From assembly GCF_039822285.1 (NCBI RefSeq), contig NZ_JBAJEY010000001.1, positions 186,001-250,000 of the forward strand: DNA of 64,000 nucleotides. The letters are read 5' to 3'. The position numbers were made by a program, and so were the translations under genes. Positions 42,768 to 51,849 of the stretch are shown here, piece after piece. The DNA is from Thiofaba sp039822285. Its GTDB lineage: Bacteria > Pseudomonadota > Gammaproteobacteria > Halothiobacillales > Halothiobacillaceae. Numbering within the stretch: the first letter of the stretch is position 1; each line of letters starts with the position of its first letter. The notes under the pieces are model-generated. The model had not been told where the DNA came from, searched no databases, and was given only the letters and a program-made list of their open reading frames with translations.

Positions 42768-43691
42768 CTAGAAGGCTGCAAGCAGCCGCCTGGGTGCCAC
42801 CCGCCCGTCGTCGAGGACTTCCCCCAGACCCAGGAAGAGGCCGTCCGCCCCGTAGATTCGAAACCAGCCCTCAGGTGGGGCATGGGCGACGAACACGGGG
42901 TGACCGTGGCGGATGTGAAACGTGCTGTCGGCATCCAGCGAGATGGCAGGATAACCGGTCAGCGCGGAATCGGTCGGCAGGATAACACGATCGAGGGCGT
43001 CCTGCCCCTCTTCGGCGAGCATCTTGAGCTCCTCGAAGGTGTACATCCGAGGATGGTCCATGAACGGGCCGAGCCCGGTGCGGCGGAGCATGGTCACGTG
43101 CGCCCCACAGCCGAGCGCCTCGCCGATATCCTCGATGAGGGTGCGCACATAGGCGCCCTTGCTGCAGCGCAGGCTGAGACACAGCTCACAGCCTTCGAGG
43201 CGGTCGACGGTGATCCAGTCGAAGCGAACACGGCGCGCGGGGCGTTCGACCTCGATCCCCTTGCGGGCGAGCGCATACAGGCGCTGGCCCTTGTGCTTGA
43301 GCGCGCTGTACATCGGCGGGACCTGGTCAACCTCGCCGACAAAGCGGCCCACCACGGCCTCAACCTGCGCAAGATCAAGCGTTGGCACGGGGCGCTCCTC
43401 AATCACCTCGCCATCCGCGTCCGCGGTATCCGTGCGCTGCCCGAGCCGCGCGCAGACCGAATAGCTCTTGTCGGCATCGAGCAGCAGGCCCGACACGCGG
43501 GTGGCCTTGCCGAAGCAGACGGGAAGCAGGCCGGTGGCGAGCGGGTCCAGGCTGCCGGTATGGCCGGCCTTCTCCGCCTGGAACAGCCGCCGGACCTGTT
43601 GCAGGGCGTGGTTGGAGGATATTCCCCTGGCCTTGTCCAGCAGCACGATGCCGTGCAGGGCGCGCCAAGTCTTCTTGCGCGGTGCGGTCAA
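42768..43691 (-). CDS. truB: tRNA pseudouridine(55) synthase TruB
   Basis: A 307-residue pseudouridine synthase. The catalytic aspartate is in AGHTGSLDPLATGLLPV near residue 48. KSYSVCARLGQRTDTADADGE and GAYVRTLIEDIGEALGCGAHV are the other TruB blocks, and a C-terminal PUA-like domain runs from about residue 245. It modifies U55 in all tRNAs. It overlaps rbfA by ATGA and is separated by 75 bp from rpsO, where the rpsO promoter may lie. Confidence 0.95.
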   Translation of the reverse strand: MTAPRKKTWRALHGIVLLDKARGISSNHALQQVRRLFQAEKAGHTGSLDPLATGLLPVCFGKATRVSGLLLDADKSYSVCARLGQRTDTADADGEVIEERPVPTLDLAQVEAVVGRFVGEVDQVPPMYSALKHKGQRLYALARKGIEVERPARRVRFDWITVDRLEGCELCLSLRCSKGAYVRTLIEDIGEALGCGAHVTMLRRTGLGPFMDHPRMYTFEELKMLAEEGQDALDRVILPTDSALTGYPAISLDADSTFHIRHGHPVFVAHAPPEGWFRIYGADGLFLGLGEVLDDGRVAPRRLLAAF

Positions 43692-44110
43692 GCACGGCCC
43701 TCGCTGTCATCGTCGCCTGTGGCCTCCTTCCCTTCGCCCGCCTCCTCACCGCGCAGGGCCGCATCGCGCGCGAGCGCGGCGGAGATGACCGCACTCATGT
43801 GCGCACCGCGCTCGATGGATTCGTCATAGACGAAGTGCAGTTGCGGCGTGATACGCAGGCGCATCAGGCGGCCGAGCAGGCTGCGCAGGTGAGGTGCGGC
43901 CCCGCCGAGCACCTCCAGGGCCACGGTCTTCTGCTCCGGATCCATGGTGGTGAAGAAGACCTTGGCATGCGACAGGTCCGGCGAGACCCGCACGGCGGTC
44001 AGCGTCAGCATGCCGAGGCGCGTGTCGCGCACCTCGTCACGGATGAGCTGGGCCAGCTCACGCTGGATCTGGTCGGCGACGCGCTGATGGCGCGGGACAT
44101 GACGTGCCAT
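43688..44110 (-). CDS. rbfA: 30S ribosome-binding factor RbfA
   Basis: A 140-residue KH-like protein starting MARHVPRHQRVADQIQRELAQLI. It has LTAVRVSPDLSHAKVFFTTM and RLRITPQLHFVYDESIERGA as typical blocks. The last 20 residues (EEAGEGKEATGDDDSEGRA region) form an acidic tail. It is needed for 16S rRNA 5'-end maturation and cold adaptation. It lies 9 bp after infB and overlaps truB by 4 bp. Confidence 0.94.
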   Translation of the reverse strand: MARHVPRHQRVADQIQRELAQLIRDEVRDTRLGMLTLTAVRVSPDLSHAKVFFTTMDPEQKTVALEVLGGAAPHLRSLLGRLMRLRITPQLHFVYDESIERGAHMSAVISAALARDAALRGEEAGEGKEATGDDDSEGRA

Positions 44111-44119
44111 GCAGACTCC

Positions 44120-46660
44120 TTACAGGGTACGGGCCACTTCGACGCGCTCGTAGCACTCGATCTGGTCGCCCGGCCGCACGTCGTTGTAGTTCTTCACCGC
44201 AATGCCGCACTCGAAGCCTTCGCGCACTTCCTGGACGTCGTCCTTGAAGCGGCGCAGGGATTCCAGCTCGCCGGTGTAGATGACCACGTTGTCGCGCAGC
44301 ACGCGGATCGGGTTGCCGCGCTTGACCACGCCCTCGACCACGCGGCAGCCGGCCACCGCGCCGAACTTCGGCGAGCGGAACACGTCGCGGACCTCGGCGG
44401 TGCCGATGATGCGCTCGTGCATCTCAGTACCGAGCAAGCCGGTCATGGCCTGGCGCACGTCGTCCAGCATCTCGTAGATGATGCTGTAGTAACGCACCTG
44501 CACACCCTGCGCCTCGGCCAGGCGGCGGGCGCCGCCGTCGGCACGGACGTTGAAGCCGATGACCACGGCATTGGAGGCCACGGCCAGGTTGATGTCGGAC
44601 TCGGTGATGCCGCCCACTGCACTGGCGACGACATTGACCTTGACCTCATCCGTCGACAGCTTGACCAGTGCATCGCGGATCGCCTCGGCGGACCCCTGCA
44701 CGTCGGCCTTGACCAGCACATTGAGGGTGGCGGTCTCGCCTTCCTTCATCTGGTCGAACAGGTTCTCGAGCTTGGTGGCCTGCTGGGTGGCGAGCTTGCC
44801 TTCGCGGGCCTTGGCCTGGCGATGCATGGCCATCTCGCGTGCCTTGCGCTCCTCGTCCATGACCAGGAAGTCGTCGCCGGCGTTCGGCGTGCCGGAGAGA
44901 CCGAGGATGACCGCGGGGATGGACGGGCCGGCGGATTCGATCGGCTTGCCGTTCTCATCCAGCAGGGCGCGCACACGGCCGTATTCGGTCCCCGCCAGAA
45001 CGATGTCGCCCTTGCGCAGGGTGCCGCCGCGCACAAGCACAGTGGCGACCGGGCCGCGGCCCTTGTCCAGGGTAGATTCAACCACGGTGCCGCGCGCCGG
45101 CCCCTCTTCGCTCGCCTTGAGTTCCATCACTTCGGCCTGGATCAGGATCGCATCCAGCAAATCGTCGATGCCCTGGCCGGTCTTGGCCGAGACATTGACG
45201 AACTGGGTATCCCCGCCCCAGTCCTCGGGGATGACCGAGAGCTGGACCAGTTCGTTGCGCACGCGGTCCGGGTCGGCCTGTGGCTTGTCGATCTTGTTCA
45301 CCGCCACGACCAGCGGCACACCCGCGGCCTTGGCGTGGGTGATCGCCTCGCGGGTGGTCGGCATCACGCCGTCGTCCGCAGCCACCACCAGGATGACGAT
45401 GTCGGTCAGCTTGGCACCACGCGCTCGCATGGCGGTGAACGCCTCGTGGCCCGGGGTATCGAGGAAGGTGATGACCCCCTTGGGGGTTTCGACGTGATAG
45501 GCGCCGATATGCTGGGTGATACCACCGGCCTCGCCCGCGGCCACCTTGGCGCGGCGGATGTAGTCCAAGAGCGAGGTCTTGCCGTGGTCAACGTGGCCCA
45601 TCACGGTGATGATCGGCGGACGGGGCTTGAGCGCACCCTCCGGGATCCCGGCCAGCAGTTCGGCCTCGAGATCGGATTCGGTCAGGGGCTTGGCGATGTG
45701 CCCCATCTCCTCGACCACCAGGGTCGCGGTGTCCTGATCGATGGCCTGGTTGATGGTCGCCATCACACCCATGCCGAACAGCACCTTGACCACGTCCACC
45801 GCCTTGACCGCCATCTTGGCGGCCAGGTCGGCCACGGTGATGGTCTCGGGGATGGTGACCTCGTGCACGACCGGCGCGGTCGGCATCTCGAAGCCGTGGC
45901 GCTGCTGCTTGCCCTGCGGCTTGCCGCGGCGGCCACCGCCGCCACGGCGGACGGCCTCCATCTCGGCGCCAGCAAGTCGCCCTCCCCGACCGCGGTTCTG
46001 GGTGGCCTTGGCCCCCGGACCGCGGGGCTTCTCCTCGGCCAGTTCGCGGCGCGAAGGCTCGGCCGGACGCACGCGAGGCTTGGCCTCCGCCGTGGGCTTC
46101 GTCACCGCTGGCGCAGCGACGACCGGCTCGACCACAGCGGCGGCCTGCTCCTGCTGGCGCAGGCTCTCCGCCTCGGCAGCCGCACGGCGAGCCTCCTCTT
46201 CTGCGCGACGGCGCGCTGCAGCCTCCTCCTCACTGGCGCGGCGGGCCTCCTCCTCGGCCTTGCGGCGGGCCTCCTCCTCGGCACGCAGGCGTGCCGCGAG
46301 GAGCTCGGCCTGGGATTCGACGGCCTTGGCGGCGGCCGGCTGCTCTTCCATCGCACCGCGCTGTACATAGGTGCGTTTCTTGCGGTATTCGACGTTCACC
46401 GTGGCAGACTTGCCCGGGGCACCCGCCGGAACCTTGAGCTCCTCCTGGCTGCGGCGCTTGAGGGTGATGCGGGCAGGCTGGGCCTCGCCCGCCTCCTTGC
46501 CGTGGCTCTTGCGCAGGTGGGTCAAAAGGCGAAGCTTGTCTTCGTCACTGACAATGGCATCCGGGCCGCTGGCGCTCACGCCAGCGTCCTTGAGCTGCTC
46601 GAGCAGGCGGTCCACAGGGGTGCGCACCTGTTCGGCGAGTTGTTTGACGGTTTGGGACAT
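44120..46660 (-). CDS. infB: Translation initiation factor IF-2
   Basis: An 846-residue GTPase. N-terminal IF2-N repeats (residues 1-50) are followed by a long charged low-complexity linker (about 110-245) built largely of repeated EEEARRxA-like units. A second IF2-N block follows, then the G domain with GHVDHGKT (P-loop, near residue 356), LDTPGHEAFT and NKIDKP, and finally the C-terminal tRNA-binding domains. It places fMet-tRNA on the 30S subunit. ATG 46660 has GGGAGG 5 bp upstream. In E. coli internal starts give shorter forms; I did not test this. Confidence 0.96.
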   Translation of the reverse strand: MSQTVKQLAEQVRTPVDRLLEQLKDAGVSASGPDAIVSDEDKLRLLTHLRKSHGKEAGEAQPARITLKRRSQEELKVPAGAPGKSATVNVEYRKKRTYVQRGAMEEQPAAAKAVESQAELLAARLRAEEEARRKAEEEARRASEEEAAARRRAEEEARRAAAEAESLRQQEQAAAVVEPVVAAPAVTKPTAEAKPRVRPAEPSRRELAEEKPRGPGAKATQNRGRGGRLAGAEMEAVRRGGGGRRGKPQGKQQRHGFEMPTAPVVHEVTIPETITVADLAAKMAVKAVDVVKVLFGMGVMATINQAIDQDTATLVVEEMGHIAKPLTESDLEAELLAGIPEGALKPRPPIITVMGHVDHGKTSLLDYIRRAKVAAGEAGGITQHIGAYHVETPKGVITFLDTPGHEAFTAMRARGAKLTDIVILVVAADDGVMPTTREAITHAKAAGVPLVVAVNKIDKPQADPDRVRNELVQLSVIPEDWGGDTQFVNVSAKTGQGIDDLLDAILIQAEVMELKASEEGPARGTVVESTLDKGRGPVATVLVRGGTLRKGDIVLAGTEYGRVRALLDENGKPIESAGPSIPAVILGLSGTPNAGDDFLVMDEERKAREMAMHRQAKAREGKLATQQATKLENLFDQMKEGETATLNVLVKADVQGSAEAIRDALVKLSTDEVKVNVVASAVGGITESDINLAVASNAVVIGFNVRADGGARRLAEAQGVQVRYYSIIYEMLDDVRQAMTGLLGTEMHERIIGTAEVRDVFRSPKFGAVAGCRVVEGVVKRGNPIRVLRDNVVIYTGELESLRRFKDDVQEVREGFECGIAVKNYNDVRPGDQIECYERVEVARTL

Positions 46661-46680
46661 AGGGTCCTCCCGTAATGAAG

Positions 46681-46694
46681 CCTGAATATTCAGG
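46681..46694. repeat. Perfect 14-bp palindrome in the nusA-infB gap
   Basis: CCTGAATATTCAGG reads the same on both strands and lies about 10 bp upstream of the infB ribosome site. It could form a small hairpin in the infB leader or be a protein-binding site. Confidence 0.55.
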
Positions 46695-46728
46695 TGATTA
46701 AGCAATAATCCTGATCCGCAAGACGAAC

Positions 46729-48207
46729 TTACTTGAACCAGGGGGCGCGGGCCTCAACGATCAGGCGACCGGCGGTCTCCTCGTCGATGCCGGCCATCTC
46801 GGCCAGTTCGTCCGTAGCCATTTCGGCCAGATCCTCGGCAGTCTGGATGCCTTGTGTTTCAAGACGAGCGGCAATCTCGTCAGTCATGCTGGCCAGGTCG
46901 CGCAGGGCCAGCACCTCGGTGCCCTCCTCGCTCTCTTCCGAGGCAATGGCGCGGGTCAGCAGGGCGTCGCGTGCGCGATTGCGCAGTTCCTCGACGGTCT
47001 CCTCGTCGAAGCCCTCGATCTCCAGGAACTCGGACAGCGGCACGTAGGCGATCTCCTCCAGGCTGGAGAAGCCCTCCTCGACCAGCACTGCCGCCACCTC
47101 TTCGTCCACGCCCAGGGCCTCGACGAAGGTGCGTGCGATACGCTGGGCCTCGGCCTCGCTCTTCGCGCTGGCTTCCTCCTGGGTCATGACGTTCAGGCGC
47201 CAGCCCGTCAGCTGGCTGGCCAGGCGTACGTTCTGTCCGCCGCGCCCGATGGCCTGGGAGAGTTTCTCCTCGGTCACCGCGATGTCCATGGTGTGGGTAT
47301 CCTCATCCACGACCACGGACACGACCTCGGCCGGCGACATGGCGTTGATGACGAACTGCACGGGGTTCTCGTCCCAGACGATGATGTCGACGCGCTCACC
47401 GGCGATCTCGTTGGTCACCGACTGCACGCGCGAGCCGCGCATGCCGACGCAGGCCCCCACCGGGTCGAGGCGCTGGTCGAGCGCCTTGACGGCGATCTTG
47501 GCGCGCGAGCCCGGATCGCGGGCGGCGCCCATGATCTGGATCATGCCCTGGCCGACCTCCGGCACCTCGAGCTTGAACAGCTCGATCAGGAATTCGGGGG
47601 CGGTGCGGCTGCCGAACAGCTGCGGCCCGCGAGGCTCATGACGCACATCGCGCAGCCAGCAGCGCAGGCGGTCGCCGGCGCGCACCATCTCGCGCGGGAT
47701 CATCTCGTCGCGCGGGATGAACACCTCGATGTTGTTGCCCATATCGAGGATCACATTGCCGCGCTCGACGCGCTTGACCGTGCCGAGGATCAGGCTGCCC
47801 TTGCGATCGAGGTAGGCATCGACCACCTGCCGGCGCTCAGCCTCGCGCACCTTCTGCACGATGACCTGCTTGGCAGCCTGGGCGGCGATGCGGCCGAACT
47901 CGATCGACTCGATCTCTTCCTCGACGTAATCGCCCGGCTGGGCGTTCGGGTCATCCAGGCGGGCGGCCTCGACGATGATCTCCCGCTCGGGGTTTTCGCT
48001 GGTCTCGCCCTCGACCACCAGCCAGCGGCGGTACGTGGTGTAGTCGCCGCTGTTGCGGTCGATCTCCACACGCACATCGATGTCGCCACCGTGGCGCTTG
48101 CGGGTGGCGGAAGCGAGCGCGGCCTCGATGGCCTCGAAGATCACATGCTTGGCGACGCCCTTCTCGTTGGAAACGGCGTCGACGACATAGAGGATTTCTT
48201 TATTCAT
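46729..48207 (-). CDS. nusA: Transcription termination/antitermination protein NusA
   Basis: A 492-residue protein. The NTD (1-125) starts MNKEILYVVDAVSNEKGV, the S1 domain is at about 130-200 (GTVKRVERGNVILDMGNN), two KH domains are at about 205-345 (VGACVGMRGSRVQSV, SQAIGRGGQNVRLASQL), and two C-terminal acidic helix-hairpin-helix repeats lie at about 360-490. The double repeat is the gammaproteobacterial form. It modulates pausing, termination and antitermination. It begins 21 bp after rimP and precedes infB by 68 bp. Confidence 0.96.
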   Translation of the reverse strand: MNKEILYVVDAVSNEKGVAKHVIFEAIEAALASATRKRHGGDIDVRVEIDRNSGDYTTYRRWLVVEGETSENPEREIIVEAARLDDPNAQPGDYVEEEIESIEFGRIAAQAAKQVIVQKVREAERRQVVDAYLDRKGSLILGTVKRVERGNVILDMGNNIEVFIPRDEMIPREMVRAGDRLRCWLRDVRHEPRGPQLFGSRTAPEFLIELFKLEVPEVGQGMIQIMGAARDPGSRAKIAVKALDQRLDPVGACVGMRGSRVQSVTNEIAGERVDIIVWDENPVQFVINAMSPAEVVSVVVDEDTHTMDIAVTEEKLSQAIGRGGQNVRLASQLTGWRLNVMTQEEASAKSEAEAQRIARTFVEALGVDEEVAAVLVEEGFSSLEEIAYVPLSEFLEIEGFDEETVEELRNRARDALLTRAIASEESEEGTEVLALRDLASMTDEIAARLETQGIQTAEDLAEMATDELAEMAGIDEETAGRLIVEARAPWFK

Positions 48208-48228
48208 GTCAGGCAGCCTCACGCGGGC

Positions 48229-48747
48229 TTAAAACTCGGGTTCAAGATGGGCCTTGTCGATGTCGGCATACGGCAGGCGCAGCGGACCGGTCTCGGTATC
48301 GAGCAGGACCTCGCCTCCCTCGACACCGGCCAGGACGCCCAGGAAATTGCGTTGCGGGCGCCCCCCTGGAACGGCGGGCGCACTGCCGGGAAGGGGACGC
48401 TGCAGGCGGATGCGGGCGCGCTGGCCGGTGTAGCGCGCGAAGTCCTCCAGGCGGAACAGCGGCCGGTCGAGCCCTGGGGAGGACACCTCGAGGGTGTACT
48501 TGCCGGGGATCGGATCCTCGACGTCCAACACGGCGCTGACGGCATGGCTCATGTCAGCGCAGTCGTCCACGGTGATGCCCGTCGGAGAGTCGATGTACAG
48601 CCGTACACGGGCGCGCGTGCCCGGCTGGTATTCGACACCGATCAGCTCAAAGCCGAGATCGCGCGCCACCGGCGCGAGCATGTCGGTCAGGTTGAACGGA
48701 TCCTGGTGCAGCGGACCGATACCGGGAGCCATCTTGGGGGCATTCAT
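48229..48747 (-). CDS. rimP: Ribosome maturation factor RimP
   Basis: A 172-residue protein with the RimP blocks LAPVARDLGFELIGVEY, VDDCADMSHAVSAVLDVEDPI and YTLEVSSPGLDRPLFRLEDFARY. It assists late 30S assembly. ATG 48747 is favoured; the frame extends 22 codons upstream through a terminator, which argues against an earlier start. It is the first gene of the rimP-nusA-infB unit. Confidence 0.94.
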   Translation of the reverse strand: MNAPKMAPGIGPLHQDPFNLTDMLAPVARDLGFELIGVEYQPGTRARVRLYIDSPTGITVDDCADMSHAVSAVLDVEDPIPGKYTLEVSSPGLDRPLFRLEDFARYTGQRARIRLQRPLPGSAPAVPGGRPQRNFLGVLAGVEGGEVLLDTETGPLRLPYADIDKAHLEPEF

Positions 48748-48789
48748 GCTGGATTTACACCTGCCATTCAATTCCAGGAATCGACCAAT

Positions 48790-48810
48790 AAAAAAGGCCC
48801 TCAAAGGGCC
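48790..48810 (-). terminator. Rho-independent terminator between pgsA and rimP
   Basis: GGCCCT (48796-48801) pairs with AGGGCC (48805-48810), with a 3-base loop. On the minus strand the stem is followed by six T. An outer pair, TCGACC (48781-48786) with GGTCGA (48814-48819), flanks it. It closes the uvrC-pgsA transcript about 100 bp after pgsA and sits just before rimP. Confidence 0.82.
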
Positions 48811-48910
48811 CATGGTCGAGCACGGCTTGGCTGCCGCATCTGCAAGCCCGGTCCGACGTCGACCCGGTGGCTCGAAGATCGCAATATCTTAAGGGCGCGC
48901 CAGGAGCGGG

Positions 48911-49474
48911 TCAATGCCCCACCTCCGGTGGCGCACCGAAGGCGGCGCGCAGGTAGCCCACCATGGACAGGAGGGTCAGCAGCGCGGCGGCGTAGAGCAG
49001 TGCGATGCCGATCTCGAAGGTCGGCAGGCCGAGGATCGGCTGGTAGTACAACAGGGCGAAGATGGCCGCCATCTGCAGGATGGTCTTGAGTTTGCCGAGA
49101 CTCGAGACCGCGACCTTGCGGCGCTCGCCGATCTCCGCCATCCACTCGCGCAGGGCGGAGATGGCGATCTCCCGGCCGATGATGATGATCGCCGGCAAGG
49201 CCAGGACGATGCCGCCATGCTCGGCAACCAGCAGGACCAGGGCGGCGGCGACCATCAGCTTGTCGGCCACCGGATCAAGGAAGGCGCCGAAGCGTGACTG
49301 CTGGTTGAGCCTGCGCGCGAGGTAACCATCCACCGCGTCGGTAAGCCCGGCCAGGGCGAAGATGATCGCGGCCAACGGAAAGGCCCAGACATAGGGCAGA
49401 TAGAACACGGCAATGAACAGCGGGATCATGCCGATGCGCAGCCAGGTAAGGATGTTCGGGAGATTGAGCGGCAT
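48911..49474 (-). CDS. pgsA: CDP-diacylglycerol-glycerol-3-phosphate 3-phosphatidyltransferase
   Basis: A 187-residue membrane enzyme making phosphatidylglycerol phosphate. The CDP-alcohol phosphotransferase motif is complete: DAVDGYLARR followed by GAFLDPVADK (about residues 42-70), with all acidic residues present. The start MPLNLPNILTWLRIG matches the family, giving ATG 49474. A TTG at 49504 overlapping the uvrC stop is also in frame and could be used for coupling. It sits downstream of uvrC, the classic uvrC-pgsA order. Confidence 0.93.
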   Translation of the reverse strand: MPLNLPNILTWLRIGMIPLFIAVFYLPYVWAFPLAAIIFALAGLTDAVDGYLARRLNQQSRFGAFLDPVADKLMVAAALVLLVAEHGGIVLALPAIIIIGREIAISALREWMAEIGERRKVAVSSLGKLKTILQMAAIFALLYYQPILGLPTFEIGIALLYAAALLTLLSMVGYLRAAFGAPPEVGH

Positions 49475-49500
49475 GCCTGTGGCCGTGTGGTGGTGATGGT

Positions 49501-51333
49501 TCAATGGTGGAAATGGTCGTAGATCCGCTGCGCCAGCGCCGTGCTGATCCCCGGCACGCTGGCGATGTCCTCCACCCCGGCGCGGCTCAGTGCCTGCAGA
49601 CCACCGAAGTGCTTGAGCAATTGCTGGCGCCGCTTGCCTCCGACTCCGGGGATGGCCTCCAGGGTCGAGGTCTCGCGGCTTCGGGCACGCCGCGCCCGAT
49701 GGCCGGTGATGGCGAAGCGGTGTGCCTCATCCCGCACCTGCTGGATCAGGTGGAGGGCCGGCGAATGGGCCGGCAGGTCGAGTTCGCGGCCACTGCTCGC
49801 CAGTAGCAAGGTTTCTTCCCCAGGGCGGCGCTCGGGCCCCTTGGCCACGCCGATGACCATCAGTGCGTCAGTCAGCCCCAGTGTAGCAAGGACCGCCTGC
49901 GCGCGGGCCACCTGCCCCACCCCGCCATCGATCAGGAGCACCTCCGGCAGGGGCCCATGTTCCCGCACGGCACGCCCGAAGCGCCGCTCCAACGCCTGTT
50001 CCATCGCCGCGTAATCATCGCCCGGGGTGATGTCCTGGATATTGTACCGACGGTAGGCCGTCTTGAGCGGACCTTCCGGACCGAACACCACGCAGGAGGC
50101 CACCGTGGACTCCCCGAGGGTGTGGCTGATATCGAAGCATTCGATCCGACTTGGCGGGGCGTCAAGCCCCAACGCCTCGCGCAAGGCCTCCCGGCGAAGC
50201 TCCTGGCTGCCACGCGACGCCAACCGCTGGCCAAGGGCGAGCGAGGCATTCTGGCGCGCCATCTCTACCCAGCGCGCCCGTTCTCCACGGGGCGCGGCCT
50301 GGATGCGGACCGAATGGCCGCTGGCCTCACCCAGGGCCTGCTCGAGCAGCTCCCGCTCAAAGGGGGCATGGCTGACCAGCAGTTCACGCGGAGGGTCGCG
50401 CTCAAGATAGACCTGGCCGATGAAGGCGGCGAGAACCTCACCCTCGCCCAGCCCCTCGGTGTTCTTGGGGAAGTAGGCGCGTCCGCCGAGGTTGCGCCCA
50501 TCGCGGATGGTCAGCACCTCGACGCAGGACGTGCCTCCCCCCTGCACGCAGGCCAGCACGTCCACGCTACCGCCCTGGGTACTGACGTACTGGCGCTCGC
50601 TGACCGCGCGCAACTGGCTGATGCGGTCGCGCAACTGGGCCGCCTCCTCGAAGGCGAGATGTTCCGCGGCCTGCTCCATACGCTCGACCAGGGCATGGAT
50701 GACCTGCTGGCTGCGCCCCTCGAGGAAGAGCTGGGCATCGCGCACATCGCGGGCATACTCCTCGCGGCTGACATACCCCACACAGGGGGCCGTGCAGCGT
50801 TTGATCTGGTACTGCATGCAGGGCCGCGAACGGTTCGCGAATTCGGGGTCGGCACAGTCGCGCAGGCGGAAGACCTTCTGCAAAAGGTTCAGGGTCTCGC
50901 GCACGGCCACGGCGTTCGGGTAGGGGCCGAAATAGCGCCCAGGCTCGCGGTGCGGCCCGCGGTGGTAGCCCAGGCGCGGGTAGGCGTGTGCGGTGCCAAG
51001 AAAGATCTCCGGATAGCTCTTGTCGTCCCGCATCAGCACGTTGTAGCGCGGACGATGTTGCTTGATCAGGTGATTCTCAAGCAGCAGGGCCTCGGTTTCA
51101 GTGTGCGTGGCGGTGAGCTGGATATCGGCGATGCGGCTGACCAACGCGGCCGTCTTCGGCGCCACGTGGCTTCCGCGGAAATAACTGGCCAGGCGCTTCT
51201 TGAGATTCCTGGCCTTGCCGACGTAGAGGATGACGCCTTCGGCGTCGAGCATGCGGTAGACCCCCGGCGTCTCCGGGGCGCGCGCAAGGAAGGCACGATG
51301 GTCGAAGGCCGATCGTTCAGTAGTCGCGCTCAT
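49501..51333 (-). CDS. uvrC: UvrABC system protein C
   Basis: A 610-residue protein, the E. coli length. The GIY-YIG nuclease (TPGVYRMLDAEGVILYVGKA, near residues 22-41) makes the 3' incision. CMQYQIKRCTAPC is a cysteine-containing block near residue 160, the UVR motif follows near 200-235, the RNase H-like 5' nuclease includes ECFDISH and VLLIDGGVGQ, and tandem HhH motifs end the protein. ATG 51333 overlaps the CYTH gene by 17 bp. Its stop abuts the TTG alternative start of pgsA. Confidence 0.95.
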   Translation of the reverse strand: MSATTERSAFDHRAFLARAPETPGVYRMLDAEGVILYVGKARNLKKRLASYFRGSHVAPKTAALVSRIADIQLTATHTETEALLLENHLIKQHRPRYNVLMRDDKSYPEIFLGTAHAYPRLGYHRGPHREPGRYFGPYPNAVAVRETLNLLQKVFRLRDCADPEFANRSRPCMQYQIKRCTAPCVGYVSREEYARDVRDAQLFLEGRSQQVIHALVERMEQAAEHLAFEEAAQLRDRISQLRAVSERQYVSTQGGSVDVLACVQGGGTSCVEVLTIRDGRNLGGRAYFPKNTEGLGEGEVLAAFIGQVYLERDPPRELLVSHAPFERELLEQALGEASGHSVRIQAAPRGERARWVEMARQNASLALGQRLASRGSQELRREALREALGLDAPPSRIECFDISHTLGESTVASCVVFGPEGPLKTAYRRYNIQDITPGDDYAAMEQALERRFGRAVREHGPLPEVLLIDGGVGQVARAQAVLATLGLTDALMVIGVAKGPERRPGEETLLLASSGRELDLPAHSPALHLIQQVRDEAHRFAITGHRARRARSRETSTLEAIPGVGGKRRQQLLKHFGGLQALSRAGVEDIASVPGISTALAQRIYDHFHH

Positions 51334-51835
51334 CCCATTCGGCGCGGCCGGCGGCGTGGGCCCAGCGGCTGTAGGGGTGCTGGGCGAGAGAGACGTTGTA
51401 GTAGCGCGGGTCATCGGAGACATCGGCACCAGCCCAGTCAGGCATTTCGAACGGCTCGTCCAGGCTGCCGAGCTCGATCTCGGCGACGATCAGACCGTCA
51501 TTGTCTCCGTGGAACTCGTCCACTTCCCAGACATGCCCGCCGTTCGGAACCAGATAGCGGGTCTTGTCGATGATGGGGCCGCTTGCGAGGGTATCAAGCA
51601 TCTCGTTGGCCTCGTCGAGCGGAATCACGTACTCGAACTCGTGCCGGTGGATGCCGAGGGTCACGCTCTTGATGTTCAGGTAGCCCTGTTTGCCATCGAC
51701 CCGCACCCTCACCGAGGCACGGCCGCTGTCCGGGGAGGCGGTGAGATACCCCTGCCGCAGGCGGATCGACCCGGTCGCCCGCGCACGCCAATCGTCATTG
51801 ATAACCAGGAATTTGCGTTCGATCTCGAGCGCCAT
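51317..51835 (-). CDS. CYTH-domain protein (inorganic triphosphatase/class IV cyclase-like)
   Basis: A 172-residue CYTH protein. The ExExK signature is MALEIERKFLV at the N-terminus. GSIRLRQGYL, SVRVRVDGKQGYLNIK and IIDKTRYLVPNGGHVWEVDEFHGDNDGLIVAEIELGS (residues ~89-125, split here by context) supply the basic and acidic tunnel residues. Bacterial members of this compact type commonly hydrolyse tripolyphosphate; cyclase activity is less likely. It lies between fabH (14 bp away) and uvrC (17-bp overlap). Confidence 0.87.
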   Translation of the reverse strand: MALEIERKFLVINDDWRARATGSIRLRQGYLTASPDSGRASVRVRVDGKQGYLNIKSVTLGIHRHEFEYVIPLDEANEMLDTLASGPIIDKTRYLVPNGGHVWEVDEFHGDNDGLIVAEIELGSLDEPFEMPDWAGADVSDDPRYYNVSLAQHPYSRWAHAAGRAEWDERDY

Positions 51836-51849
51836 GGGAATACCCTTTC

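Noticed and set aside
40306..46675. Very long plus-strand open frames (40306-42462, 42408-43829, 43382-46675)
   Set aside because: They are antisense to pnp, truB, rbfA and infB, His/Gly/Asp-rich with no domain motif, and typical shadows of GC-rich genes.
48811..48910. tRNA gene between pgsA and rimP, as in E. coli
   Set aside because: I looked for a cloverleaf and a TTC-arm consensus on both strands and saw none.
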